Assembly (NCBI GenBank): GCA_036756425.1
Contig: DAIOLC010000004.1
Span: 39,106 to 103,105 of the forward strand
Reading direction: 5' to 3'
Source: UBA6115 sp012514225
GTDB lineage: Bacteria > Bacillota > Clostridia > Christensenellales > Aristaeellaceae
Length of the DNA stretch: 64,000 nt
The position numbers and the translations under genes were made by a program. Under the pieces are notes generated by a model. It was given only the letters and a program-made list of their open reading frames with translations. It was not told the origin of the DNA and did not search any database. Positions 24,559 to 33,014 of the stretch are shown one piece after another; within the stretch, counting starts at the first letter, position 1, and every line of letters starts with the position of its first letter.

Positions 24559-27024
24559 TCAAACGCCGCGCTGGTTGTCGCGGAGCTGCTCCCCGATGGT
24601 GAAGTTGCGGGCGGGCACATGGCCGGGCAGGGGCAGCAGGCGCTCGTTGACGGCATCCAGGTACCATTCAGGCTGCGGGAAGAAGGACTCCTCCAGCTCG
24701 TGGGCGGGGGTGATCCAGTTGCGCGCGCCGATGACGACCGGCGGCGCGTCGAGGTAGTCGAAGGCCAGCTCGGTGATGGTGGAGGCCATCTGGCGCATGA
24801 CGCTGCCGCGCTCGCAGGCGTCGCCGGTGACGATGATGCGGCCGGTCTTCTTGACGGACTCGACGACCTTGCGGTAGTCGAAGGGCACGATGCTGCGCGC
24901 GTCGATGACCTCGGTGGACAGGCCGTACTTCTCGCGCAGCATGTCCACGGCCGGCAGCACCCGGTAGAGGGTGGCGCCGATGGAGAGGATGGTCAGGTCG
25001 GAGCCCGCCACCTTGACGTCCGGGTCGCCGAAGGCGATTTCGTACTCCTCCTCCGGCACGCCGCCGGCATGGAAGGTCTCCGCTGCGTCGTAGATGCGCT
25101 GACTCTCCAGGAACAGCACGGGGTCCGTGCCGTTGAGGGCAGACTGCATCAGGCCCTTGGCGTCGTAGGGCGTGGCCGGGAAGACCACCTTGAGCCCGGG
25201 GATATGGGCGGGCAGGGCGGACCAGTCCTGGGAGTGCTGGGCGCCGTACTTGCTGCCCACGGACAGGCGCAGCACCACGGGCATCCTGAGCATGCCGGCG
25301 GACATGGACTGCCACTTGGACAGCTGGTTGAACACCTCGTCCCCCGCGCGACCCAGGAAGTCGCAGTACATGAGCTCCGCCACCGCGCGGCCGCCGGACA
25401 TCGCGTAGCCCACCGCGGCGCCCACGATGGCGGCCTCCGAGATGGGGGTGTTGAAGAGGCGGTGGTAGGGCAGGGCCTCGGTCATGCCGCGGTAGACGGC
25501 GAAGGCGCCGCCCCAGTCCCTCACGTCCTCGCCGAAGGCGATGAGGGTGGGGTCCTCGTAGAACTTGTTGATGATGGGCTCGGCGATGGCGTCGCGCAGC
25601 TGGTAGACGCGGTTCTTGGAGACGGGCTTGCCGTCCTTGTCCAGGCCGAAACGCTCCTTCTTGGCGAGCTGCTGGACGCGGGGGCATTCCTCCCGGGGCA
25701 GGAGGGTCTCCGGCTTGCGCTTCTCGTCGAAGGCGCGGATTTTTTTGTTGGAGAACATCAGGTTGGCGATGTAGTCCGGGTCGGTCGTCTGCAGCGGGAT
25801 GTGGGGGGAGACGCTGTCGTCGATGGCCAGCTTGAGGTTGCGCACCATGTCCTCGCGCACCTTCGCCCAGATTTTGTCCAGCTCCGCCTGCTTGCAGACC
25901 CCCGCCTTGACCAGCTCCTTCCCGTAGGACAGGATGCTGTCCTGGGCCTCCCACTCGTCGATTTCCTCCTTGGTGCGGTAGGAGCTGGAGTCCGAGGGGC
26001 TGTGGCCGGAGATGCGGTAGGTGATGACGTCCAGGAAGACCGGGCCGTCCTTTTTGGCCAGGGGCAGCTTGCGCCGGTAGGCGTCGATGACGGCCAGGGG
26101 GTTGTAGCCGTCCACGCGCTCGGCGTGCAGGGCGTTGGGCGCGATGCCCGCGGCGATGCGGACGATCATGTCCATGCCCATGGTTTCCCCGGCGGTCTGG
26201 CCGCCCATGCCGTAGAAGTTGTCGTTGATGTTGAAGATGAGGGGCATGCCGGAGAAGTCCTTGCCCCACAGGTTGCGCAGCTGGCCCATGGTGGACATCA
26301 TCAGGCCCTCCCAGACCGGGCCGCAGGCCAGGGCGCCGTCTCCGATATTGCACACGACCACGCCGGGCTTGCGGTTGGAGAGCTTGAACAGCGCGGCGCC
26401 GGGGGTGATGGAGCCGGAGCCGCCCACGATGGCGTTGTTGGGGTAGATGCCAAAGGGCGTGAAGAAGGCGTGCATGGAGCCGCCCAGGCCCTTGTTGAAG
26501 CCGTTTTCGCGGGCGAAGGTCTCGCACATCATGCCGTAGAGCAGGAAGTTGATGCCGTTCTCCTTCGCGGATTTCTTGTCGTCCCTGACGACCGCGTAGG
26601 TCTTGCCGCCGAAGAACTCCTCCATGATGGAGCGGAGCTTCCCGTCCTCCAGGATTTCGACGCTGCGCAGGCCCTTGGCCAGGATTTCGCCATGGCTGCG
26701 GTGGGAGCCGAAGGTGTAGTCGTCCAGGGTGAGCAGGTAGGCCGCGCCGACATAGGCCGCCTCCTGACCGATGCCCAGGTGGGCGGGGCCGGGGTGGTTG
26801 TAGGCCACGCCCTCGTACTCGCCCTTGGTCTTGATGAGGTTGAGCATGGTCTCAAACTCGCGGATGTACGCCATGTCCCGGAAGATGGCGAGGAACTCCT
26901 TCTTGGTGAAGTTCTCCTTCTCCTGCGCGACGGTTTTGTTGTAGACGTTCACGGGGATGTCCGGCGTGGACAGCTTGCCTGGCTTGCGGACGTCCTTGGG
27001 GGAAATGGTCAGTTGCTTGCTCAT
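24559..27024 (-). CDS. 2-oxoacid dehydrogenase E1, alpha and beta subunits fused
   Basis: An 821-residue thiamine-diphosphate enzyme that decarboxylates a 2-oxoacid and passes the acyl group to the lipoyl arm of E2. Residues 40-440 are the alpha half: the TPP motif starts GDGALACGPVWEG at 228 and ends near INDNFYG, with HRSHGEILAKG and the phosphorylation-loop-like RISGHSPSDSSSYR. Residues 485-800 are the beta half: IAFGEDVRDWGG, FNTPISEAAIVGAAVGYA, QHSQDWSALPAHIPGLKVV. Separate subunits are usual in Bacillota, so this fusion is notable. A 35-residue insertion near 125-160 is also unusual. The substrate (pyruvate, acetoin or branched-chain acid) cannot be fixed from sequence. Confidence 0.9.
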   Translation of the reverse strand: MSKQLTISPKDVRKPGKLSTPDIPVNVYNKTVAQEKENFTKKEFLAIFRDMAYIREFETMLNLIKTKGEYEGVAYNHPGPAHLGIGQEAAYVGAAYLLTLDDYTFGSHRSHGEILAKGLRSVEILEDGKLRSIMEEFFGGKTYAVVRDDKKSAKENGINFLLYGMMCETFARENGFNKGLGGSMHAFFTPFGIYPNNAIVGGSGSITPGAALFKLSNRKPGVVVCNIGDGALACGPVWEGLMMSTMGQLRNLWGKDFSGMPLIFNINDNFYGMGGQTAGETMGMDMIVRIAAGIAPNALHAERVDGYNPLAVIDAYRRKLPLAKKDGPVFLDVITYRISGHSPSDSSSYRTKEEIDEWEAQDSILSYGKELVKAGVCKQAELDKIWAKVREDMVRNLKLAIDDSVSPHIPLQTTDPDYIANLMFSNKKIRAFDEKRKPETLLPREECPRVQQLAKKERFGLDKDGKPVSKNRVYQLRDAIAEPIINKFYEDPTLIAFGEDVRDWGGAFAVYRGMTEALPYHRLFNTPISEAAIVGAAVGYAMSGGRAVAELMYCDFLGRAGDEVFNQLSKWQSMSAGMLRMPVVLRLSVGSKYGAQHSQDWSALPAHIPGLKVVFPATPYDAKGLMQSALNGTDPVLFLESQRIYDAAETFHAGGVPEEEYEIAFGDPDVKVAGSDLTILSIGATLYRVLPAVDMLREKYGLSTEVIDARSIVPFDYRKVVESVKKTGRIIVTGDACERGSVMRQMASTITELAFDYLDAPPVVIGARNWITPAHELEESFFPQPEWYLDAVNERLLPLPGHVPARNFTIGEQLRDNQRGV

Positions 27025-27036
27025 GTTGATGCCACC

Positions 27037-28404
27037 TCACTCATATTGGAAGACCGCTTCCCGGAGAATCTCACTGACGGTGGGATGCGGAAAGACGATT
27101 TTCTTGATTTGGTTCAGGGAAAGCCCCGCCTCGATCCAGGTGCCCGCCGTGACAATGAACTCGGAGGCGTAGTTGGACAGGGCGCAGACGCCCAGCACAC
27201 GCTGGGTCTTCTCGTTGACGATGAGTTTCATGATGCCGTTCCCGCCCTCGTTCTCCGCCAGGTAACGGCCGGAGAAGCGCATGGGCAGCTTGACCGCCCT
27301 GAAGGGCAGGCCCTTTTGCGCCGCGCTTTGCTCCGTCTCCCCGACGCTTGCCAGCTCAGGGTTGGTGTAGAGCACCGCGGGAATCGCGTCGTAGCGCATG
27401 CGGTCCGGGAGACCCAGCATGTCGTTGACGGCGACCTCGGCCTCGCGGTAGGCGGTGTGCGCCAGCATGGAGAAGCCGGTCACGTCGCCCGCGGCCCAGA
27501 CGCCGGGCTGGTTGGTGCGCATCCGGTCGTCGGTGACCACCGCGCCGCGCTCCAGGTGAACGCCGACGGTCTCCAGCCCCGCGCCCTGCGTGTTGGCGCG
27601 CCGGCCGATGGACAGCAGCACCCGGTCGGCCTCCGCCAGCCGGCTCTCCCCGCCCTGCTCGTAGCGCACGCCGTTTTTCTCAATCCCGGTGACCTTCGCC
27701 TCCAGGTCGAAGACGATGCCGCGCTTTTCCAGGTCGGCCTTGAGCAGGGAGACCAGCTCCGGGTCGTTTTCCCCGGCGATGTGGCCGAGCATCTCCACCA
27801 CCCGCACCTGGGCGCCGATGGAGGAAAAGTAGCTGGCGAACTCCAGCCCGATGACACCCCCGCCGATGACGCACAGGTTTTTGGGCGGCTCCTTGAGGTC
27901 CAGGATTTCCCGGCTGGTGGCCACAAAGCCGCTTTGGAGGCCTTCCTTCAGCCCCGGGATGGGCGGAACGGCGGGGGAGGAACCCGTCGCGACCAGCAGG
28001 CGCTTGCCGACAACCTCCGTTTCCCCAGCCAGGACGGAAAAGCCCTCGGCGGCGCGGCCCCTGACGGCCCCCCGCGCCTCGAAGACGTCCACCTGGTTGG
28101 CGCGCATCTGGGCCTTGACGCCGCCCACCAGGGTCTTGACCACCTTGTCCTTGCGGCGGACGACCGCGGCGTGGTCGATTTGCAGGCCCTCCGCGCTGAC
28201 GCCGTACTTGGCGCCGTTCTTCGCGCCGTCGTAGAGCTTGGCGGAGTAGAGCAGGGTCTTGGTGGGGATGCAGCCCTCGTTGAGGCACACGCCGCCCAGG
28301 GAGCGCTCCTCCACCAGGGCGACCTTCAGCCCCGCGTGCCCGGCGCGCTCCGCCGCCAGGTAGCCGGCCGGCCCGCCGCCCAGGATAATCAGGTCATAGG
28401 TCAT
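27037..28404 (-). CDS. lpdA: Dihydrolipoyl dehydrogenase (E3)
   Basis: A 455-residue flavoprotein reoxidising the lipoyl arm with NAD+. Seen: FAD loop ILGGGPAGYLAA, the redox disulfide C40-LNEG-C45, NAD loop IGGGVIGLEFASY, the second FAD motif WAAGDVTGFSMLAH, and the C-terminal FPHPTVSE with the catalytic His-Glu pair. The length is normal. It lies between the E2 and E1 genes, each 11-12 bases away, so the three form one transcript. The gene starts with ATG at 28404. Confidence 0.97.
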   Translation of the reverse strand: MTYDLIILGGGPAGYLAAERAGHAGLKVALVEERSLGGVCLNEGCIPTKTLLYSAKLYDGAKNGAKYGVSAEGLQIDHAAVVRRKDKVVKTLVGGVKAQMRANQVDVFEARGAVRGRAAEGFSVLAGETEVVGKRLLVATGSSPAVPPIPGLKEGLQSGFVATSREILDLKEPPKNLCVIGGGVIGLEFASYFSSIGAQVRVVEMLGHIAGENDPELVSLLKADLEKRGIVFDLEAKVTGIEKNGVRYEQGGESRLAEADRVLLSIGRRANTQGAGLETVGVHLERGAVVTDDRMRTNQPGVWAAGDVTGFSMLAHTAYREAEVAVNDMLGLPDRMRYDAIPAVLYTNPELASVGETEQSAAQKGLPFRAVKLPMRFSGRYLAENEGGNGIMKLIVNEKTQRVLGVCALSNYASEFIVTAGTWIEAGLSLNQIKKIVFPHPTVSEILREAVFQYE

Positions 28405-28415
28405 GATTCCGCCTC

Positions 28416-29690
28416 CTATAGCGCAAGCAGCACGTCGATGTTTTCCAGCGCCGAGACCAGGTCCTTGAGGAAACGCGAGGCCGGGGCGCCGTCCACCGCG
28501 CGGTGGTCATAGGTCAGGGACAGGCCCATCGCCGGGTAGGCCGCCAGCTGGCCGTTCACGGTGCGCACGCGCTCCACCACGCAGTCCACGCCCAGGATGG
28601 CCACCTGCGGCGGGTTGATGATGGGGGTGAAGGACTCGATGCCCAGGGCGCCCAGGTTGCTCACCGTGAAGCTGCCCTCGGTCAGCAGGTCCGGGTTGAT
28701 GCTGCCCGCCTGCGCGGCGGCGGCCAGGGACTTGGCCTCGCCGGAAATCTGGAGCAGGCCCTTGGTGTCCGCGTCGTAGAGGGAGGGCACCATCAACCCC
28801 CGGGGCGTGTCCACGGCGACGCCCAGGTGGACATGGTCGTATTGCCGGATGCGGTCGCCCAGGAAGTGGGCGTTGAGGTCCGGGTGCCGCATCAGGGTGC
28901 GCGAGACCGCGAAGAGGAGCAGGTCGTTGACGGTGACGCCGCCCACGCCCAGCGCTTCCGGCGCGGCCTTGAAGCGCGCGCGGAGGGCCAGCAGCGCCGT
29001 GGCGTCGAAGGAGGAGTTGTGGGTCAGCTGCGCCATGGAGGAGAGGCTCTCGTGCATGGTTTTCGCGATGACGCGGCGGATGTTGGACAGCTTGTTCTCC
29101 CGGTAGCCGCGCACGCCGGGCGCCGCGGCGGGGGCCTGCGCCGCGGGGGCGGACGCCGCGGCCGCGGGCTGCGGCTGGGTGCCTGCCTGGGCGGCCAGGA
29201 ACACGTCCCGCTCGATGACGCGGCCGTGGGGGCCCGTGGGGCTGGCGGCGGCGGGGTCCACGCCCAGGCGCTGGGCGGTCATCCGCGCGCGGGGCGACAC
29301 CCCGGCCTGCGCGGCCGCGGCGGGCGCAGGCGCCGGCTCCCTGGGCTGTTCCTGCGCGGCGGGCGCGGGGGCTTCCGGCGCCGCTTCCTTCCCGGGCATG
29401 GGCGGGGGCGCCTCCCCGCCGCCGGCCGGACCGAAGGCGGAGACGTCCTCCCCCTTCTCTCCGATGACGGCAACGGTGGTCAGGACGGGCACGTCGTCAT
29501 CCTCCTGGAAGAACACGGCCAGCAAGGTGCCGCCGGCCTTGGCGGTTTCGTCAAAGGAGGCCTTGTCGGTCTCGTAACTGAAGAGGACGTCCCCTTCCTT
29601 GACGGAATCCCCCACCTGTTTGTGCCACTGGGTGATGATGCAGCTTTCGACCGATTGCCCCTGGCGGGGCAGGATGACTGGATGGGCCAT
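28416..29690 (-). CDS. Dihydrolipoamide acyltransferase (E2)
   Basis: A 424-residue E2 with one lipoyl domain (residues 1-80, lipoyl Lys K43 in ETDKASF), an Ala/Pro-rich linker, a peripheral subunit-binding domain at about 125-157 (SPRARMTAQRLGVDP, GPHGRVIERDV), a second long Ala/Pro linker and a catalytic domain from about 200, ending with the active-site YDHRAVDGAPA. It is the core of the complex with the fused E1 and Lpd encoded downstream, and is the likely target of the nearby LplA. ATG at 29690 follows CAGGAGG. It is the first gene of the operon; no clear promoter is seen in the 113-base gap. Confidence 0.95.
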   Translation of the reverse strand: MAHPVILPRQGQSVESCIITQWHKQVGDSVKEGDVLFSYETDKASFDETAKAGGTLLAVFFQEDDDVPVLTTVAVIGEKGEDVSAFGPAGGGEAPPPMPGKEAAPEAPAPAAQEQPREPAPAPAAAAQAGVSPRARMTAQRLGVDPAAASPTGPHGRVIERDVFLAAQAGTQPQPAAAASAPAAQAPAAAPGVRGYRENKLSNIRRVIAKTMHESLSSMAQLTHNSSFDATALLALRARFKAAPEALGVGGVTVNDLLLFAVSRTLMRHPDLNAHFLGDRIRQYDHVHLGVAVDTPRGLMVPSLYDADTKGLLQISGEAKSLAAAAQAGSINPDLLTEGSFTVSNLGALGIESFTPIINPPQVAILGVDCVVERVRTVNGQLAAYPAMGLSLTYDHRAVDGAPASRFLKDLVSALENIDVLLAL

Positions 29691-29772
29691 GATACCTCCT
29701 GACGCGTAGCCGGCCTTGCGGCGGGCAGATTGAAGGGCGGGAAACCGCAGGAACGGCGGTCTCCCGGAAAAG

Positions 29773-29798
29773 GGGCGCAGGGTGTATGCCCTGCGCCC
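29773..29798 (-). terminator. Terminator of the rhamnose operon
   Basis: On the minus strand a 10-base-pair stem GGGCGCAGGG / CCCTGCGCCC with a 6-base loop is followed by CTTTTCC. It begins 6 bases after the stop of the last gene of the rhamnose operon. Confidence 0.75.
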
Positions 29799-29803
29799 GT
29801 AAA

Positions 29804-31066
29804 TCAGATGGGTTTCGCGCGGGAAAGCAGCAGTTTCTCCGCCTCCCCGTTCCACAGGCCCTGGGTTTTCCTGACCAGCCGGGCCAGTTCAGCGAACAGC
29901 GGGTCGGCCTTGCCCTTTTCCTCAAAGTCGTCGATGGCGGTCAGGGGCAGGCTGATGTGGGTGTAGATGAGCTTCTTGCCGCCGGGAATCTTGGGCAGGT
30001 TGAGGGTGGTCTCGATGACCGCGTCCAGGCCCCCGATGTGGGTGACCAGGGCGGCGGGGTTGAGCAGCCCGGCGTCCATCATCCTGACGGCCTCGCGCAT
30101 GTCGTCCACGTTGCCGTGGGAGGTGGCGCAGATGTGGGTGCGCTTGTAGTGGACGTTGTAGAAGTTCATCATCGCGGAGAACTTCTGGTCGGAGGGGCCG
30201 GCGAAGAAGTTCAGGCAGCCGTCCACCGCCAGGATGGCGTCGGCCTGCTCGACCACCGGGCGCACCGGGGCGAAGCAGATGACGTCGTCGAAGCCCTTGC
30301 CGCCCGTCAGGGAACGCAGGTACTCGGCGGGGTTCTCCACCTTGCCGGTGTTGACGTAGTGCAGCTCGATGCCCTGCTGCTTCGCGTGCTCCACGGTGAA
30401 GATGGAGGCCGCGCGGTCCAGGCGCGCCTGGTCGATGTCGGTCACCACCAGCCGGCCGGGCTTGCGGTCGCAGTGCAGCGCGTAGTCGATCGCGCCCAGG
30501 CCCATCGGGCCCACCGAGGCCAGCAGCGCCATGTCGCCGCCTTTGACAATGCCCATGTCGTGGACGTACTCGCCGTCCCGGGTGTGGTACATCGCGTGGA
30601 AGGAGGCGATGATGCAGGAGTAGGGCTCGGTCAGGGAGCCCAGGAAATAAACGTCGGAGTTGTAGGGCAGCAGGCTGTCCATAACGAGGTTTTCCCGCGG
30701 GATGCTCACGACGGTCGCGTCGCCGCCGCAGTCGCGGTAGGAGTAGCCGGGCGCCTCGATGGAGCCTTCATAGGAATGGGCGGGCTGGATGACGAAGCCG
30801 TCGCCGGGCTTGTACTTGTGCGCCCAGTTCTTGCCGACCTTCAGGACGCGGCCGCAGAACTCGTGCCCGATGATGGTGGGGTTATCCGCCACGTTGTCGG
30901 GTACGCGCGGATGCTCGCCGCCCATGAGGGCGGCCTTGTAGCTGCTCATGCAGATGCTGTCGGTGACCACCTCGCAGATGACGCTGTCGTCGGTCATCGG
31001 GGAGAGGTCGAACTCCTCCAGCCTCAGGTCGTTTTTGCCGTACAGGCGGACTGCCTTGGTCTTCAT
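29804..31066 (-). CDS. Zinc-dependent alcohol dehydrogenase, L-sorbose-1-phosphate reductase-like
   Basis: A 420-residue medium-chain dehydrogenase. Seen: MKTKAVRLYGKNDLRLEEFD, catalytic zinc ligands C39 (DSICMSSYKAAL) and H68-E69 (IIGHEFCGRVLKVG), the later Glu of LGSLTEPYSC, and a Rossmann turn around SVGPMGLGAIDYA. The four-Cys structural zinc loop of ordinary alcohol dehydrogenases is missing, as in SorE-type sugar reductases. It ends the rha operon, overlapping the PHP gene by 4 bases. In that setting it may reduce or oxidise a sugar phosphate or lactaldehyde; this is inference. Confidence 0.8.
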   Translation of the reverse strand: MKTKAVRLYGKNDLRLEEFDLSPMTDDSVICEVVTDSICMSSYKAALMGGEHPRVPDNVADNPTIIGHEFCGRVLKVGKNWAHKYKPGDGFVIQPAHSYEGSIEAPGYSYRDCGGDATVVSIPRENLVMDSLLPYNSDVYFLGSLTEPYSCIIASFHAMYHTRDGEYVHDMGIVKGGDMALLASVGPMGLGAIDYALHCDRKPGRLVVTDIDQARLDRAASIFTVEHAKQQGIELHYVNTGKVENPAEYLRSLTGGKGFDDVICFAPVRPVVEQADAILAVDGCLNFFAGPSDQKFSAMMNFYNVHYKRTHICATSHGNVDDMREAVRMMDAGLLNPAALVTHIGGLDAVIETTLNLPKIPGGKKLIYTHISLPLTAIDDFEEKGKADPLFAELARLVRKTQGLWNGEAEKLLLSRAKPI

Positions 31067-32139
31067 GGGTTCCGTCCTCCGTTTTCGTGTTTGATCAGTT
31101 CCCAGGTCGCTTCGATGAGGTTTCCGAACTGGGGGTCTTCCATCTTGCGGATGATGAAGCTCTGCCGGGGGGAGTTGATGTCCTCCCCGCTGATTTCCAG
31201 CATCCCGTAGCGCCGGCACAGGGCGCGCAGCCGGTCCAGCTGCGCCTGGGTGTTCCGCGTGGGCATGTAGGTGACGGCGCGGATACCGTAATTGTTCAAT
31301 ATTTCAAAGAGACTGTCAAGGTGTTCGTCCTCAAACCGCTGGGCGCGTTTGTCCCCGGTGACCGAGGCGGTCACGTCCCCCAGGTAGGGGTAGGCCAGGA
31401 TGCCCCCGGAGGATTCGCAGAAGCGGATGTACTCCGCAAGCCGGGGGCACTCCTTGTCCGCGTCCACGTAGACTTTTGGGATGAACTCCTTTTTCAGCGC
31501 TCCAATGCGGTCGTACTCATCGGGCATCTCCCGCCCGGGGTCCTCCGCGCGCGCGAGCGCCTGCATCAGGTGGCGCTCCGTCACGCTGCCGCCTTCCTTG
31601 GCACGCGACAGCGGCAGCACGTTGCGCTCGAAGTCCAGTTTCAGGCCGGTGAGCCGGTTGACGTTGTCCAGCATTTTCCGGTTGCGCTCGTTGCGGTGCG
31701 CCCGCAGGGGGGCGAAATAGGCCTGCACCCTCCCGATGTTTTGGTGGGGGATAGCGTGGAGCACCATGTAGCTGACGCCCGCCTGGTCCGGGTTGTTGGT
31801 GCGCAGGCCCTCAAACGGCGTGCCCTCCATGGACACGCGGGTTTCGATGCCGACAGTGACCGGCAGGCCGGCGATTTTGCCGGCGGCGATGAATTCCTCC
31901 GCGCCGGCGATGGTGTCGTGGTCCACGATGCCGGCGGTGCACAGCCCCTCCGCCATCGCGGCGAAGACGGCGGCGGAGGGCGAATAGGGCGAGAAGGAAT
32001 AGTCGGTGTGGATGTGGTTGTTGATGTAGCGGGGGTCCCGGGGCGGGAACGCCGTTTCCGGCAGCAGGGCGGAAAGCGCCGCCAGCCGCTGCTCCCTGTC
32101 CCCGGCGTTGAGCCGGTCCAGAACTGCCCGGGCGATCAT
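31063..32139 (-). CDS. PHP-domain metal-dependent phosphoesterase
   Basis: A 358-residue PHP protein. The metal motifs are visible: NNHIHTDYSFS near residue 41, IVDHDTIAGAEEF near 72, VGIETRVS near 97, HAIPH near 125, and a late EISGEDIN. PHP proteins hydrolyse phosphate esters or act as phosphatases of metabolites. It overlaps the SDR gene stop (ATGA at 32136-32139) and the reductase gene start (31063-31066), so it belongs to the rha operon; a PHP enzyme is not a standard part of rhamnose catabolism. The start at 32139 is set by the overlap. Confidence 0.85.
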   Translation of the reverse strand: MIARAVLDRLNAGDREQRLAALSALLPETAFPPRDPRYINNHIHTDYSFSPYSPSAAVFAAMAEGLCTAGIVDHDTIAGAEEFIAAGKIAGLPVTVGIETRVSMEGTPFEGLRTNNPDQAGVSYMVLHAIPHQNIGRVQAYFAPLRAHRNERNRKMLDNVNRLTGLKLDFERNVLPLSRAKEGGSVTERHLMQALARAEDPGREMPDEYDRIGALKKEFIPKVYVDADKECPRLAEYIRFCESSGGILAYPYLGDVTASVTGDKRAQRFEDEHLDSLFEILNNYGIRAVTYMPTRNTQAQLDRLRALCRRYGMLEISGEDINSPRQSFIIRKMEDPQFGNLIEATWELIKHENGGRNP

Positions 32140-33014
32140 TTCAGCATCACCTGGCCTCCCGTGACCGGGATGGCCTGCCCGGTCTCGTACTGCTGCTCCA
32201 CGCAGTAGAGGACGGCCTTTGCGACGTCGGAGGGCAGGCAGCCGCGCTTGATGAGGGACTTGTCCAGGTAGAACCGGCGCACCTCCTCCACCGTCCGCGC
32301 GCCGGGCACCTTGCCGGCCTTCAGGTACTGGACGAACAGGCCCTTTTCCGGGTCCGACCACAGGGGGCCGTCGTAGTAGTTGCCCGGGCACACGGCGTTG
32401 ACCTTGATGCCGAAGGGGGCCAGCTCCATCGCGAAGCTCTGCGTGAGGCCGACGCCGCCGAACTTGCCCCCGGCGTAGGCGAAATTGCGGTTGCTGCCCT
32501 GCAGGCCGCTTTTGCTGTTGATCTGCACGATGTCGCCGGTCCACTCCGGGTCGGCCTGGCGCTGGGCCTTCATGACCCGCGCCGCGTATCGCGCGCAGAG
32601 GAAGAAGGCGGTGTAGTTGACGCGGGTGACGAACTCGAAGTCCTTGAGCTCCATTTCCTCCAGCCCCCCGGCCTTGAGCACGCCGGCGTTGGAGATGAAC
32701 AAATCCAGCCCGTGGAAGCGCTCCACGCACTGCGCGACCATGTTGGCCACGCTTTCCTCATCCGCCACGTTGACGGCGCAGGCCGCGGCGCGCTCGCCCA
32801 GGGCCTGCGCGGCCTCGCGCGCCAGGGGCTCGTTGAGGTCGGCGATGAGCACGCGGGCGCCTTCCTTGTACAATTCCTCGGCGATGCCCCGGCCGAAGCC
32901 CTGGGCGCTGCCGGTGACGACGACCACCCTGCCCGACAGCCGGCCGGGCGCGTCCGCCTTGCGCAGACGGATATGCTGGGCCGCGATGCGCTCCCACTTG
33001 CCCATGTCAATCAT
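32136..33014 (-). CDS. Short-chain dehydrogenase/reductase
   Basis: A 292-residue SDR with TGSAQGFGRG cofactor loop, ISNAG motif, catalytic Ser in QINSKSG, and Y-A-G-G-K in FAYAGGKFGG. The C-terminal VTGGQVMLK is typical of sorbitol-6-phosphate/lactaldehyde type SDRs. In several Bacillota the rhamnulose-phosphate aldolase and such an SDR are fused in one protein (RhaEW); here they are separate genes with the kinase between them. It may therefore be the lactaldehyde dehydrogenase of the pathway. It overlaps rhaB by 8 bases. ATG at 33014 follows GGAGG. Confidence 0.88.
   Translation of the reverse strand: MIDMGKWERIAAQHIRLRKADAPGRLSGRVVVVTGSAQGFGRGIAEELYKEGARVLIADLNEPLAREAAQALGERAAACAVNVADEESVANMVAQCVERFHGLDLFISNAGVLKAGGLEEMELKDFEFVTRVNYTAFFLCARYAARVMKAQRQADPEWTGDIVQINSKSGLQGSNRNFAYAGGKFGGVGLTQSFAMELAPFGIKVNAVCPGNYYDGPLWSDPEKGLFVQYLKAGKVPGARTVEEVRRFYLDKSLIKRGCLPSDVAKAVLYCVEQQYETGQAIPVTGGQVMLK

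Noticed and set aside
24439..28512. A very long plus-strand open frame opposite the E1 and Lpd genes, about 1350 codons
   Set aside because: It is a mirror of the GC-rich codons of the real genes; its translation is dominated by His, Val, Gly, Asp and Gln runs, with no known motif, while the minus strand encodes complete enzymes.
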